A program made the translations under genes and the position numbers. Of a DNA stretch of 64,000 nt, positions 33,915 to 41,468 are shown piece by piece. The DNA is from Pseudomonadota bacterium (GTDB lineage: Bacteria > Pseudomonadota > Alphaproteobacteria > Azospirillales > Azospirillaceae): contig JAFAFA010000061.1 in the NCBI GenBank assembly GCA_023423695.1, positions 1-64,000 on the forward strand. The letters are read 5' to 3'. The notes beneath the pieces were generated by a model. The model made no database searches, was not told the DNA's origin, and worked only from the letters and a program-made list of their open reading frames with translations. Position 1 is the stretch's first letter. Every line of letters starts with the position of its first letter.

Positions 33915-35946
33915 AGAAGATCGGGTCGATGACCGTGAAGCGCAGGTTCTGCACCATCGTGTCGAGGACGAGGAGGCTGTCTCCACCGCCGAAATCGATC
34001 CGCACACCGTCTCCCTGCGCGACGACATGCTCCGCCCGCCATGCCGCCGTGCCGATGGCCGCCTCGAACCCTTTCAGGATGATGACGTCCAACGACGGGT
34101 CGAAGGCGGTCAGCACGTCGGCGCCGCTGCCCGGGGCGAAGAAGAACTGGTCGCTCTCGCCGTCCCGTTCGGCCAGCAGCACATCGTCGCCGGTGCCGCC
34201 GTCGACGATGTCGCGTCCCGCCCCCGGAACCAGGACGTCCCGTCCGGACATGCCGTACAGGCGGTCGGCGCCATCCGCCCCGTCGATGTAGTCCGCGCCG
34301 GCGCCGCCGTTCAGCCGGTCGTCCCCGGCGCCGGCCAGGATCCGGTCGTTGCCGCCCAGGCCGTGAATTCTGTCCGCGCCATCCTGCCCCAACAGCGTGT
34401 CGTCGCCTTCGGTCCCCTTGCGGATGTCGTCCGGTGCCGCGCCACCCGGCGCCGGGATGACGCCCATCAGCTTGGCCGTGTGGTCCCAGTAATCGGACCC
34501 GCTTCCGGGGGGAAGCTCCGCCAGCACGATGGTGCCGTCCGCCGTGCCGTCTGACAGGAAGAAGCGGTCGATCTGGGCCGAATAATCGCGGTCGAACCCC
34601 AGGACGCCGCCAGCGAACTCCCCGAGTAGCGTGTCGCCGTAGGCTCCCCCCGCCGTCTGCCACAGCTGGCGGGTGTCTTCGGATGTTCCGTCGGTCACCC
34701 ACAGGCCGGCGGGACCGGCTTCGCCGTGATCCGTCAGGAAGAAGGCGCGGTCGCCGGCGAGCTCGATATCCCCATACATCCAATCGGTCTGATGGAGCTG
34801 GGAGGTCCCCTCGGGCGTGCCGTCGGTGACCAGCAGGCGTTGGGCCCCCGACCAATAGTTCTCGTCGAGGAAAAGCAGGCGGTCGCCGTCCCCGCCGGCG
34901 CTTCCCTGATCGAACCAGCCGAGCGGCTGGGCGAGGTCCTGTCCCGGCAGGTAGCCCACCGCGCCAGTGGCGGTGTCCAGCACGCCAATCCTCGAGGCGG
35001 CGCCCTGTTCGATCCGGTAGGTGTCCATATTGCTCATGAACATCACCTGGCCGTCGCGCGATCCGACCACGGCGCCGAGATCCCAACCCTGCATCGTCAG
35101 GTCGCCGAGGTACCGGGTGCCCTGCTGCGTGCCGTCGGTGGCCCAGAAGGTCGAATGACGGACGGCGGTCGGCCACTCCATGCTGCCGGTCCACTCGGTC
35201 ACGGCCGTGACCGAGGCCACCAGACCGTCGGGCGTGGCGGCATAACGGACGGCCCCGGCGTCGGGAACGAGCTCCGTGAAGGCCGTCGCTGTGCCGTCGG
35301 CGCCGACGAAGGTGAGCTTGGACGGCCAGGATGCCGATCCCTCGTGGAAGGCCAGCCCTCCGTCGGGCATGCCGATCAGCGTGATGCCCTGGGACCATGG
35401 GGCGAGCGGCGCCATCTCGTGGAAAAGACGGGTTCCGGCGGCGGTGCCGTCGGAGCTCCAGATCCCATCCTGCGCCCCGCCATCCGCATGCAGGTAGAGC
35501 CGGCCATGGGCGGCCGTCAGCGCCGACGGCGAAGCCCCCTGGGCCCCCGGCATGAGGTCCGCCACCATCCGCGTGCCGGCCGCGGTCCCATCGCTCACCC
35601 AAAGCTCGCGGCCATGAACGCCGTCGTCGGCGGTGAAGAACAGCCGATCGCCGACCACCGTCAGGTCGTCCGGGGTGCTGGATGCGGCACCGGCCGCGGC
35701 ATCGAACAGCCGGGTTCCGCCGCCAGTGCCGTCGGTGACCCAAAGCTCGCGGCCATGCACGCCGTCATCCGCGGTGAAGAACAGCTTGCCGCCGGCGACA
35801 ACGGAATCGCTGGGGGCGCTTCCCTGCTCGCCCGCCCTGATGTCGGCGAGCAGGCGGGTCCCCGATGGCGTGCCGTCGGTGATCCAGGGCTCGGTCCCCG
35901 TGCTTTGCATCGTGGCCGTGAAAACAGCGATCTTTGCCTGTGCCAT
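33913..35946 (-). CDS. Secreted DGT-repeat and RTX calcium-binding protein
   Basis: A 677-residue protein without an N-terminal signal peptide. The first 500 residues contain about eight repeats built around W-V-T-DGT-x2-GTR (for example ELWVTDGTGGGTRLF), probably beta-propeller blades (ELK type). Two repeats near the N-terminus are so alike that a 47-codon DNA period is visible (from 35597 and from 35738). Residues about 510-595 are RTX nonapeptides (GGNDRILAG, GGAGADYIDG, GGTGDDVLL) that bind calcium. The C-terminal 80 residues would carry the type I secretion signal. ATG 35946 follows GGAGGGG. No type I secretion genes are nearby. Role (adhesin, surface or matrix protein) unknown. Confidence 0.85.
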   Translation of the reverse strand: MAQAKIAVFTATMQSTGTEPWITDGTPSGTRLLADIRAGEQGSAPSDSVVAGGKLFFTADDGVHGRELWVTDGTGGGTRLFDAAAGAASSTPDDLTVVGDRLFFTADDGVHGRELWVSDGTAAGTRMVADLMPGAQGASPSALTAAHGRLYLHADGGAQDGIWSSDGTAAGTRLFHEMAPLAPWSQGITLIGMPDGGLAFHEGSASWPSKLTFVGADGTATAFTELVPDAGAVRYAATPDGLVASVTAVTEWTGSMEWPTAVRHSTFWATDGTQQGTRYLGDLTMQGWDLGAVVGSRDGQVMFMSNMDTYRIEQGAASRIGVLDTATGAVGYLPGQDLAQPLGWFDQGSAGGDGDRLLFLDENYWSGAQRLLVTDGTPEGTSQLHQTDWMYGDIELAGDRAFFLTDHGEAGPAGLWVTDGTSEDTRQLWQTAGGAYGDTLLGEFAGGVLGFDRDYSAQIDRFFLSDGTADGTIVLAELPPGSGSDYWDHTAKLMGVIPAPGGAAPDDIRKGTEGDDTLLGQDGADRIHGLGGNDRILAGAGDDRLNGGAGADYIDGADGADRLYGMSGRDVLVPGAGRDIVDGGTGDDVLLAERDGESDQFFFAPGSGADVLTAFDPSLDVIILKGFEAAIGTAAWRAEHVVAQGDGVRIDFGGGDSLLVLDTMVQNLRFTVIDPIF

Positions 35947-36203
35947 GCCCCCTCCAATCGGATGAAGCATTGCCCGGAGCAGATGAAGTCATGCTGTGAT
36001 AATTTCGGGACAGCCCGGAACGGATTATGTAAAGCTAAAGACGTCACATTAATCTGCTTGATTTCTTCCTAATTTGAAATGACCAATGCTGCGGCGTCTG
36101 TATGATTTTGCAGAAAAAATGCTGCAACCGGCTCATCTTCAACAATTAGAGTTGGGGAAGTTATCGGCTGTTCCGACTCCTTCCGGTTGGATGGGAAAGT
36201 CCG
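35947..36203. other. A/T-rich intergenic stretch before the RTX gene
   Basis: No gene is supported here. The stretch 35990-36130 is clearly poorer in G+C than the genes on either side and should hold the promoter of the leftward RTX gene. A short GGGACAGCCC run lies near 36010. The right part precedes the terminator of the small-RNA candidate. Confidence 0.5.
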
Positions 36204-36241
36204 GAAAAGAAAAAGGCCGCTGCCAGGATGGCGCGGCCTTT
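36204..36241 (-). terminator. Rho-independent terminator of the small-RNA candidate
   Basis: Perfect 9-bp stem AAAGGCCGC/GCGGCCTTT, 12-base loop, and a minus-strand run of five T, then C, then four T. The opposite strand has only a short T-run, which assigns the direction. Confidence 0.85.
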
Positions 36242-36323
36242 AGTTCAGGTTCGGGAGGAAACGATGAACCTGGAGAGACCATAAGGTGCTACAGATTAAC
36301 GCACTGTGAACAGCCTCACAGGT
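36204..36323 (-). ncRNA. Candidate trans-acting small RNA with anti-Shine-Dalgarno loop
   Basis: Read on the minus strand this is about 120 nt with three hairpins. The first is CTGTGA-GGCTGT-TCACAG (36304-36321). The second has a 7-bp stem CAGGTTC/GAACCTG enclosing TTTCCTCCC in its loop (36246-36272). The third is a terminator with stem AAAGGCCGC/GCGGCCTTT (36212-36241) followed by TTTTTCTTTT. This layout resembles alphaproteobacterial small RNAs that expose CCUCCC to mask ribosome-binding sites. No open reading frame of note exists on this strand. Not matched to any named family here. Confidence 0.6.
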
Positions 36324-36328
36324 CTGCA

Positions 36329-36358
36329 CCTATACTACTTTATTGCAACAACTTTGAA
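36329..36358 (-). promoter_or_regulatory. Candidate sigma-70 promoter of the small RNA
   Basis: TTCAAA (36353-36358) and TATAGG (36329-36334), read on the minus strand, are 18 bp apart. This sits immediately after the TerC stop and would start transcription near 36322, just before the first hairpin. Confidence 0.5.
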
Positions 36359-36404
36359 TCGGCTGGTGCTTCTCGTCGGCGGGTGCGGATAGCTGCGCTC
36401 AGCC

Positions 36405-37076
36405 TCATGCCATCTGCCGCAGAACCTCGTTGCTGCCGCGCCAGATCATGTCGAGGGCGACGTAGGTGATGATGAGCAGGCCGACCCAGCCGATCCAGCG
36501 GTGCTTGTGCAGGGCGTGGGCGATCATGTTGGCGGCGGCACCCATCAGCACGACCGACAGCACCAGCCCGATCACCAGGATGGTCGGATGCTCCTTGGCG
36601 GCACCGGCGACCGCCAGCACATTGTCCAGCGACATCGACACGTCGGCGACGACGATCTGCCAGATGGCCGCCCCGACCGTGGTGGCTCCCGCCGCCGCGA
36701 CGGCAGCGTTGCCGGCCGAACCGGCGGTCGCGACGCCCGCGGGGTCCGGCATGCTCATGGCTTCGTCGGGAGCGATCTCGTCCGCGCCGTGGTTGCGCAG
36801 TTCGCGGAACATCTTCCAGCACACCCACAGCAGCAGCACGCCGCCGGCCAGCGTCAGGCCGATGATCGCCAGCAGCTGTGTGGTGATGAGGGCGAAGAAG
36901 ATGCGCAGCACGATGGCCGCGGCGATTCCCCAGAAGATGACTTTGCGGCGCTGGGCCAACGGCACCGCTGCGGCGGCCATGCCGACGACGATGGCGTTGT
37001 CGCCCGCCAGCACGAGGTCGATGGCGATCACCTGAAGCAATGCGGCGAGGGCGTCGGCCGTGAACAGATCGGTCAT
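36405..37076 (-). CDS. TerC-family integral membrane protein
   Basis: A 223-residue TerC/YjbE-like protein with about seven membrane helices. The family motif with acidic residues inside the membrane occurs twice: VIAIDLVLAGDNAIVVGMAA in helix 1-2 and VADVSMSLDNVLAVAGAA in the second half. These aspartates are thought to bind metal ions such as manganese, calcium or tellurite-linked species. A loop of alternating Ala/Gly/Thr divides the halves. ATG 37076 follows AGGAAAG. It has a long structured leader and no operon partner. Confidence 0.9.
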   Translation of the reverse strand: MTDLFTADALAALLQVIAIDLVLAGDNAIVVGMAAAAVPLAQRRKVIFWGIAAAIVLRIFFALITTQLLAIIGLTLAGGVLLLWVCWKMFRELRNHGADEIAPDEAMSMPDPAGVATAGSAGNAAVAAAGATTVGAAIWQIVVADVSMSLDNVLAVAGAAKEHPTILVIGLVLSVVLMGAAANMIAHALHKHRWIGWVGLLIITYVALDMIWRGSNEVLRQMA

Positions 37077-37595
37077 AAGGTGCTTTCCTCTTACATCGGG
37101 CAAGAGAGTGGCACCCACGGGGCCGATCCGGACATACGAAAGGAACGCTGCCGGCAGGCACGGGTCGGGGCCACTCTGAACGTCTTTCCAGTCCGACATC
37201 ACAGTTCGACGAACTGTCAGAGGGGCCCGGCCTGGGAGGGCCGACCTTTAGACGAACGGTCCACGCATGACAATTGCGGTTTGGCTGCAACGGCCATGCA
37301 GCGGACGGCGTTCGGCGCGGCAAAGCGGCGTTTTTCATCCCGTGCTTACCGGTGGCCGCCGGCGGTGGTAGAACCCGGTGACCCCCTGTGTTTCATCCGC
37401 CGGAGGGAAGGCATGGCGCGGTGGCGGCGGTCCACTCGTCCTTCTTCCGAAACAATCGAGCGAAACCGCCGTTTTCGCGGCCTGAACCCGATGTTGCGCA
37501 TCCATGCGGCCGGTGAATGGAACAATGAAACAGGCCCGAAAAACCGTTCCACGGCGTTTCAAACGTTCCATCCGGGGCCAGTCCGGATCCCCGCG
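37077..37595. promoter_or_regulatory. Structured TerC leader and gene-free gap
   Basis: No convincing gene in this 519-base gap. On the minus strand the terC leader has a GAGTGGC/GCCACTC pair bracketing about 70 bases (37106-37178), and a perfect 17-bp inverted repeat ACAGTTCG-A-CGAACTGT lies at 37201-37217. The GGGGAGUAG and CUCUGAACCC blocks of the yybP-ykoY manganese riboswitch, common upstream of terC, were not seen. Near 37539-37556 a short hairpin with a minus-strand TTTTT run may end the chemoreceptor transcript. Confidence 0.45.
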
Positions 37596-39299
37596 TCAGG
37601 CCGCGCGGACCTCGCCGATGAAGGCCTGGATCCGCTCGCGCAGGCGGTCGGAGTCGCGGGACAGGCTGTCGGCGGCGTCCAGCACTTCCCCGGCTGCCTG
37701 ACCGACCTGCCCGGCGGAGCTGCTGACTTCGGCGATGTTGCCGGTCACCAGCTGGGTTCCCTGTGCGGCCTGCTGGATGTTGCGGCCGATCTCCTGGGTG
37801 GCGGCGGTCTGCTGTTCCACCGCCGCGGCGATGGCGCCGGCGATGGTGTCGACGTCGTTGATGGTGCGGCCGATGGTCTGGATCGCGGTCACCGTGCCGT
37901 CGGTCACCGTCTGGATCTCGGCGATCTGGCTGCCGATCTCCTCGGTCGCCTGGGCGGTCTGGGTGGCGAGCGCCTTCACCTCCTGCGCCACGACGGCGAA
38001 GCCCTTGCCGGCCTCGCCCGCGCGCGCCGCCTCGATGGTGGCGTTCAGCGCCAGCAGGTTGGTCTGGCTGGCGATGTTCTGGATCAGGCTGACCACGTCG
38101 CCGATCTTCTGTGCCGCCTGGACCAGCCGTGCGACCAGGGCATTGGTCCGCTCGCCTTCCTCGACCGCGTTGCGGGCGATGCCGGCGGCGGCGTTGACCT
38201 GTCGGCCGATCTCGCCGATGGAGCTGCCCAGCTGTTCCGACGCCGCGGCGACGGTGGCGACGTTGGCGGAGGATTGCGCCGTGGTGGCGGCGACGGTCGA
38301 CGCCTGCTCCGTTGTCTGCGAAGCGATGGCGGTCATGGTCTCGGCATTGCCGCGCAGATGGCGCGCGGCCGACGCCACCGCCTGCACCATGTCCTGCACG
38401 TCGGCGTCGAAGCGGTCGGCCAGCGCCCGCATGGCGGCCTGCCGGTCGCGCTCGGCCTGCAGCTTCTGCGCTTCGCGCTCCTCCTGCAGGCTGCGCATCG
38501 CAAGGCCGTTGCTCTTGAACACCTGCAGCGCGCGGGCGAGCAATCCGACCTCGTCCTTGCGCCCGGCGCCCTGGATGTCGACCGCGAGATTGCCGTCGGC
38601 GATGGCCGTCATGTCGGCGACCAGCCGGTGCAGCGGCCGGACGACGAAGGCCACGATGATGGAGCCGAACAGGCCGAAGGCGACCAGCAGGCCGGCGCCG
38701 GCGACCACGTAAAGGCGGGTCATGACGCTGGAGGACAGGGCCAGCGCCCGTTCCTCGGCGCGCTTTGTATCTTCCAGGCTGTGGTCCACCCGTTCGGCCA
38801 GCGCCATGGTCAGCTTCTGCCGGACCGGGCGGCCGACGTCGATCGACACGCGGATCGCGCTGTCGGTGTCGTAGGCCCGCGCCAGATCGACCGCTTTCTG
38901 CGATACCCGTTCATACTCGCCGACGATGGCCTTGATGCCGCCGATCGCCTCGCGGTCGGTCGGGGCGTCATAGGCCGCGGCCAGCCGGTCGATGGCGGCC
39001 GTCGCCTTGCCGATGTTCTCCTTGTAGGTCGCGAAGGCGGCGTCGATGCGCTCGCGCGTGCCGGCGACCAGCGCGTTGGATTCCGCGTCCATCGCATCGC
39101 TCATGGCCGACTGGATCGCCAGCGCCGCCGACAGCCGGCCGGCCACCACGTCGGTCACCCGGCTGGTGGAGGCGGTCAGGTCGATCAGCGCCGACCGGGC
39201 GGTCCAGACCACGCTTCCCATGACGGCAAGCAGCAGGACCGCCGGGATCAACAGCTTATGGACCAGTTTCCGGTCGGAAAACCAGCGGTGCAGGGCCAT
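37596..39299 (-). CDS. Methyl-accepting chemotaxis protein
   Basis: A 567-residue chemoreceptor. One membrane helix is near residues 14-32 (LLIPAVLLLAVMGSVVWTA) and the second near 190-215. Between them is a helical four-bundle type periplasmic sensor of about 155 residues with no recognised ligand motif. A HAMP domain follows (about 215-268, VRPLHRLVADMTAIADGNLA). The cytoplasmic tip is conserved (NIASQTNLLALNATIEAARA, GEAGKGFAVVAQEVKALA). No CheW-binding pentapeptide tail is obvious. The chosen ATG gives MALHRWFSDRK; an open frame upstream is rejected. It carries the shared 36-bp element upstream. Confidence 0.92.
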   Translation of the reverse strand: MALHRWFSDRKLVHKLLIPAVLLLAVMGSVVWTARSALIDLTASTSRVTDVVAGRLSAALAIQSAMSDAMDAESNALVAGTRERIDAAFATYKENIGKATAAIDRLAAAYDAPTDREAIGGIKAIVGEYERVSQKAVDLARAYDTDSAIRVSIDVGRPVRQKLTMALAERVDHSLEDTKRAEERALALSSSVMTRLYVVAGAGLLVAFGLFGSIIVAFVVRPLHRLVADMTAIADGNLAVDIQGAGRKDEVGLLARALQVFKSNGLAMRSLQEEREAQKLQAERDRQAAMRALADRFDADVQDMVQAVASAARHLRGNAETMTAIASQTTEQASTVAATTAQSSANVATVAAASEQLGSSIGEIGRQVNAAAGIARNAVEEGERTNALVARLVQAAQKIGDVVSLIQNIASQTNLLALNATIEAARAGEAGKGFAVVAQEVKALATQTAQATEEIGSQIAEIQTVTDGTVTAIQTIGRTINDVDTIAGAIAAAVEQQTAATQEIGRNIQQAAQGTQLVTGNIAEVSSSAGQVGQAAGEVLDAADSLSRDSDRLRERIQAFIGEVRAA

Positions 39300-39394
39300 G
39301 ACGTATCTCTTTCCGAGGATAATGAGTGTGCCGAGTGGGGGCTTTCTGCCCAAGGCAACCGGCGGCAGCGGGAGCAGGAAATCCCCGGCCCGAA

Positions 39395-39430
39395 TAATTG
39401 CTATACGATTGCTTTGACCGAAATATGATA
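39395..39430 (-). promoter_or_regulatory. Conserved 36-bp upstream element, copy B
   Basis: The partner of copy A at 32506-32541, with 29 of 36 identical bases, located 96 bases upstream of the chemoreceptor start. Most differences are transitions, as expected for a functional site under selection. Confidence 0.55.
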
Positions 39431-39465
39431 GACAATAGTTCGTGTCCGAACAAACGGTTTTTCTT

Positions 39466-39483
39466 GCCGGCCGTGTGGCCGGC
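39466..39483. terminator. GC-rich hairpin after the DUF6455 gene
   Basis: Perfect 7-bp stem GCCGGCC/GGCCGGC with a GTGT loop, just after the DUF6455 stop. A T-run is present only on the plus strand, before the stem, so it is a weak terminator candidate. Confidence 0.4.
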
Positions 39484-39505
39484 ACCGGCGAATTGTGTCC
39501 GGGTA

Positions 39506-39919
39506 CTACTCCAGCGACTCCATGGTGGTCGCGTTCGGACAGATGCGGCCATGGTCCTCGCGGGTGCCGCCGGCCAGCAGCCGGGCGCAGGCACGGGCCT
39601 TGCGGCAATGCATGCACACCCGCGCAAGGTCGTGCATGACGTCACCCTGCTCGGCCTCCAGCGTGGCGCCGTCGAGGCCGTGCAGGGCCAGTGCGGCCGG
39701 CAGCAGGCTTTGCACATGGCCGCCGCGGGCAAGGGCGGGCAGGTCGCTCTCGGTCAGCCCGGCGTCCTGCAGCACCGCCTTGCGGTCGAGCGGTTCCAGC
39801 GCCGCCAGCGCCTGCATCTGGCGCCCGCTGCGCCAGCGCGCCAGAAGCGACGCGCACCAGCCGCCGCGGGCGGTGAAACGGGCGGGAGCGGCGGCGGATG
39901 TGTGAAGGGAGTTCGGCAT
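39506..39919 (-). CDS. DUF6455-type cysteine-rich small protein
   Basis: A 137-residue protein. The first 70 residues form a helical, positively charged region. The C-terminal part has the cysteine pattern RVCMHCRKARACARLL and RICPNATTMESL typical of DUF6455, likely a small metal-binding (zinc or iron-sulfur) site. Function unknown. ATG 39919 is chosen because AGAGGG lies about eight bases upstream; GTG 39928 is the alternative. A palindrome resembling the one before nicC is centred about 24 bases upstream of its start, so it may share the TetR regulator. Confidence 0.8.
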   Translation of the reverse strand: MPNSLHTSAAAPARFTARGGWCASLLARWRSGRQMQALAALEPLDRKAVLQDAGLTESDLPALARGGHVQSLLPAALALHGLDGATLEAEQGDVMHDLARVCMHCRKARACARLLAGGTREDHGRICPNATTMESLE

Positions 39920-39935
39920 GATCGGCACCCTCTAA

Positions 39936-39951
39936 TTGATCGACCGATTAA
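39936..39951 (-). promoter_or_regulatory. Candidate TetR operator upstream of the DUF6455 gene
   Basis: TTGATCGACCGATTAA is a near-perfect palindrome (TTRATCG-N2-CGATYAA). Its minus-strand reading TTAATCGGTCG is shared, with one change, by the site at 45374-45393 before nicC. The TetR gene lies between the two sites. Confidence 0.5.
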
Positions 39952-40033
39952 TAAGGCCGCAGCAGGGGGTGGAGATGCCTTGATGCAGATCAGTTTTGCG
40001 TTTGACGGAGCAGGCGAGGGGGCCGGAGCCCCC

Positions 40034-40774
40034 TCAGGGTGCCGGTGCCAGCATGCCGGCGGTGACGAAGCTGGTGATCGCCTTCAGGATCTCCTCCGGA
40101 TCGTCCAGGTTGACGATGCCGGGCGCCATCTCTTCCAGCCGGTGGGTGTCGGAGAAGGCGTAGAGATAGGCGCCGATCATCAGCGTCATCCGCCAGTAGA
40201 CGTCCTTTTCCGAAAGATGCGGCAGGGCGTCGCGCAGCGTCTCGGTGAACAGGCGGGTGGAGGTCTCGTAGGCCTCGTTGCGCAGCTTGTACGAAATCTC
40301 CGGCGGTTCGGTGTGCAGCCGGGCCTGCAGCCGCATGAAGGTGCGGCCGGCCGCGGTGGAGCGCATCGACAGGGCCGGCATCAGGAAGGCGCGGACGATG
40401 TCATCCACCGCCGGGGGCTTGCCGCTGCGGCGCAGCTCCTCCAGCCGCTGCATGCGGTCGTCCGCGATCTGCCGGCCGCGGCGCAGGAAGACCTCTTCGA
40501 ACAGGCCGTATTTGGAGCCGAAGTAATAGTTGATCAGCGCCTGCGTCACCTGGGCGGCCTCGGCGACATTGCGCAGGCTGGTGCCGGCATAGCCGAGGTT
40601 GGCGAACTCGATCTCCGCCGCGTCGAGGATCTCGTCGCGCACGTTGCTGACGCCCTCCGGCCGGCCGGGGCCGGCCCGGCGGCGTTGCGCCGGGCGTCCC
40701 CTTTTGCCTGCCGATTCCGGCGGTGCCGCCTCCGGTTCCGGGGCCGCCTTGGACTGTGAACTCACTGATTTCAT
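40034..40774 (-). CDS. TetR/AcrR-family regulator of the nic cluster
   Basis: A 246-residue TetR regulator. A basic, proline/alanine-rich tail of about 45 residues (KRGRPAQRRRAGPGRPEG) precedes the helix-turn-helix (YAGTSLRNVAEAAQVTQALI then NYYFGSKYGLFEEVF). The C-terminal ligand domain ends at APAP. ATG 40774 is chosen as the nearest start to the helix; upstream starts inside the nicF gene also exist. It follows nicF by 79 bases on the same strand. In Pseudomonas the nic genes are controlled by the MarR-type NicR, so a TetR protein here would be a different solution. Its ligand (6-hydroxynicotinate or similar) is inferred. Confidence 0.85.
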   Translation of the reverse strand: MKSVSSQSKAAPEPEAAPPESAGKRGRPAQRRRAGPGRPEGVSNVRDEILDAAEIEFANLGYAGTSLRNVAEAAQVTQALINYYFGSKYGLFEEVFLRRGRQIADDRMQRLEELRRSGKPPAVDDIVRAFLMPALSMRSTAAGRTFMRLQARLHTEPPEISYKLRNEAYETSTRLFTETLRDALPHLSEKDVYWRMTLMIGAYLYAFSDTHRLEEMAPGIVNLDDPEEILKAITSFVTAGMLAPAP

Positions 40775-40853
40775 GGCATCCGCGGAGGAAACGTCCCTGT
40801 CGCGGACACGTATATCATCCTTGGGCAAGGGCGCATCCACTCCTTTCACCCCG

Positions 40854-41468
40854 TCACAGCGCCAGCACACGCTCTGCGGGTACGACGTCGCCGTATTTCT
40901 GGGCGATGTCGAACAGGTTGGCCTCGTGCGGCGCGATGGCCCGGTCGCCGACACAATCGGACAGCACCACCGGCCGGAAGCCGTGGCACATGGCGTCCAC
41001 CACGCTAGCCCGCACGCATCCCGACGTGGTGCAGCCGGCGACCAGCAGCGTCTCCACTCCCTTCTGTGTCAGCCAGGGGGCGAGGCCGGTGCCGAAGAAG
41101 GCCGACGGGTTGGTCTTGCGCACCACCAGCTCGCCCGCGGCCGGCGTCAGCTCCGGGACGATGGCGCTGGCCGGGGCGTCCTCGGTCAGCGTCAGCATGC
41201 CCGGAACCTTGATCGAGAAGACCGTGGCGTCCGCTCCGTCGTCGGCATAGACGATCCGGCTGTGGGCGACTGGCCAGCCGCGTTTGCGCGCCTCCTCCAG
41301 CACCGTCACCGTGCGGGCGATGGCGGGTGGGATGTTTCCGCCGCCGAACACCGCCGGGTCGGCGAAGCCGTTGACGAAATCGACGATCAGCAGGCCGATC
41401 CGCCCCTGGATGCCCAGCGATTGGCCGAAGCCCTGACGCTCGTAGACCTCTTGCGTCGGCTCGCTCAT
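40854..41468 (-). CDS. nicF: Maleamate amidohydrolase NicF (isochorismatase family)
   Basis: A 204-residue isochorismatase-family hydrolase. It turns maleamate into maleate and ammonia, the fourth step of the lower nicotinate pathway. The catalytic triad is visible: Asp30 (LLIVDFVNG), Lys118 (VVRKTNPSA) and Cys151 (TTSGCVRAS). The N-carbamoylsarcosine-amidase-like segment NPSAFFGTGLAPWL matches NicF. The assignment rests on these motifs plus its position among nicX, nicD, nicE and nicC. It overlaps nicX by ATGA. Confidence 0.88.
   Translation of the reverse strand: MSEPTQEVYERQGFGQSLGIQGRIGLLIVDFVNGFADPAVFGGGNIPPAIARTVTVLEEARKRGWPVAHSRIVYADDGADATVFSIKVPGMLTLTEDAPASAIVPELTPAAGELVVRKTNPSAFFGTGLAPWLTQKGVETLLVAGCTTSGCVRASVVDAMCHGFRPVVLSDCVGDRAIAPHEANLFDIAQKYGDVVPAERVLAL

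Noticed and set aside
36086..36469. Plus-strand frame of 127 codons over the small-RNA candidate
   Set aside because: No ribosome site, no domain, and it crosses a terminator hairpin that points the other way.
37077..37217. yybP-ykoY riboswitch before terC
   Set aside because: The GGGGAGUAG and CUCUGAACCC consensus blocks were not found on the relevant strand.
37201..37217. LexA box
   Set aside because: The repeat is GTTC-N3-GAAC, not the GTTC-N7-GTTC direct repeat of alphaproteobacterial LexA sites.
37335..37571. Minus-strand frames of 78 and 68 codons after terC
   Set aside because: Arg-rich composition, no ribosome site and no recognisable motif; treated as gap sequence.
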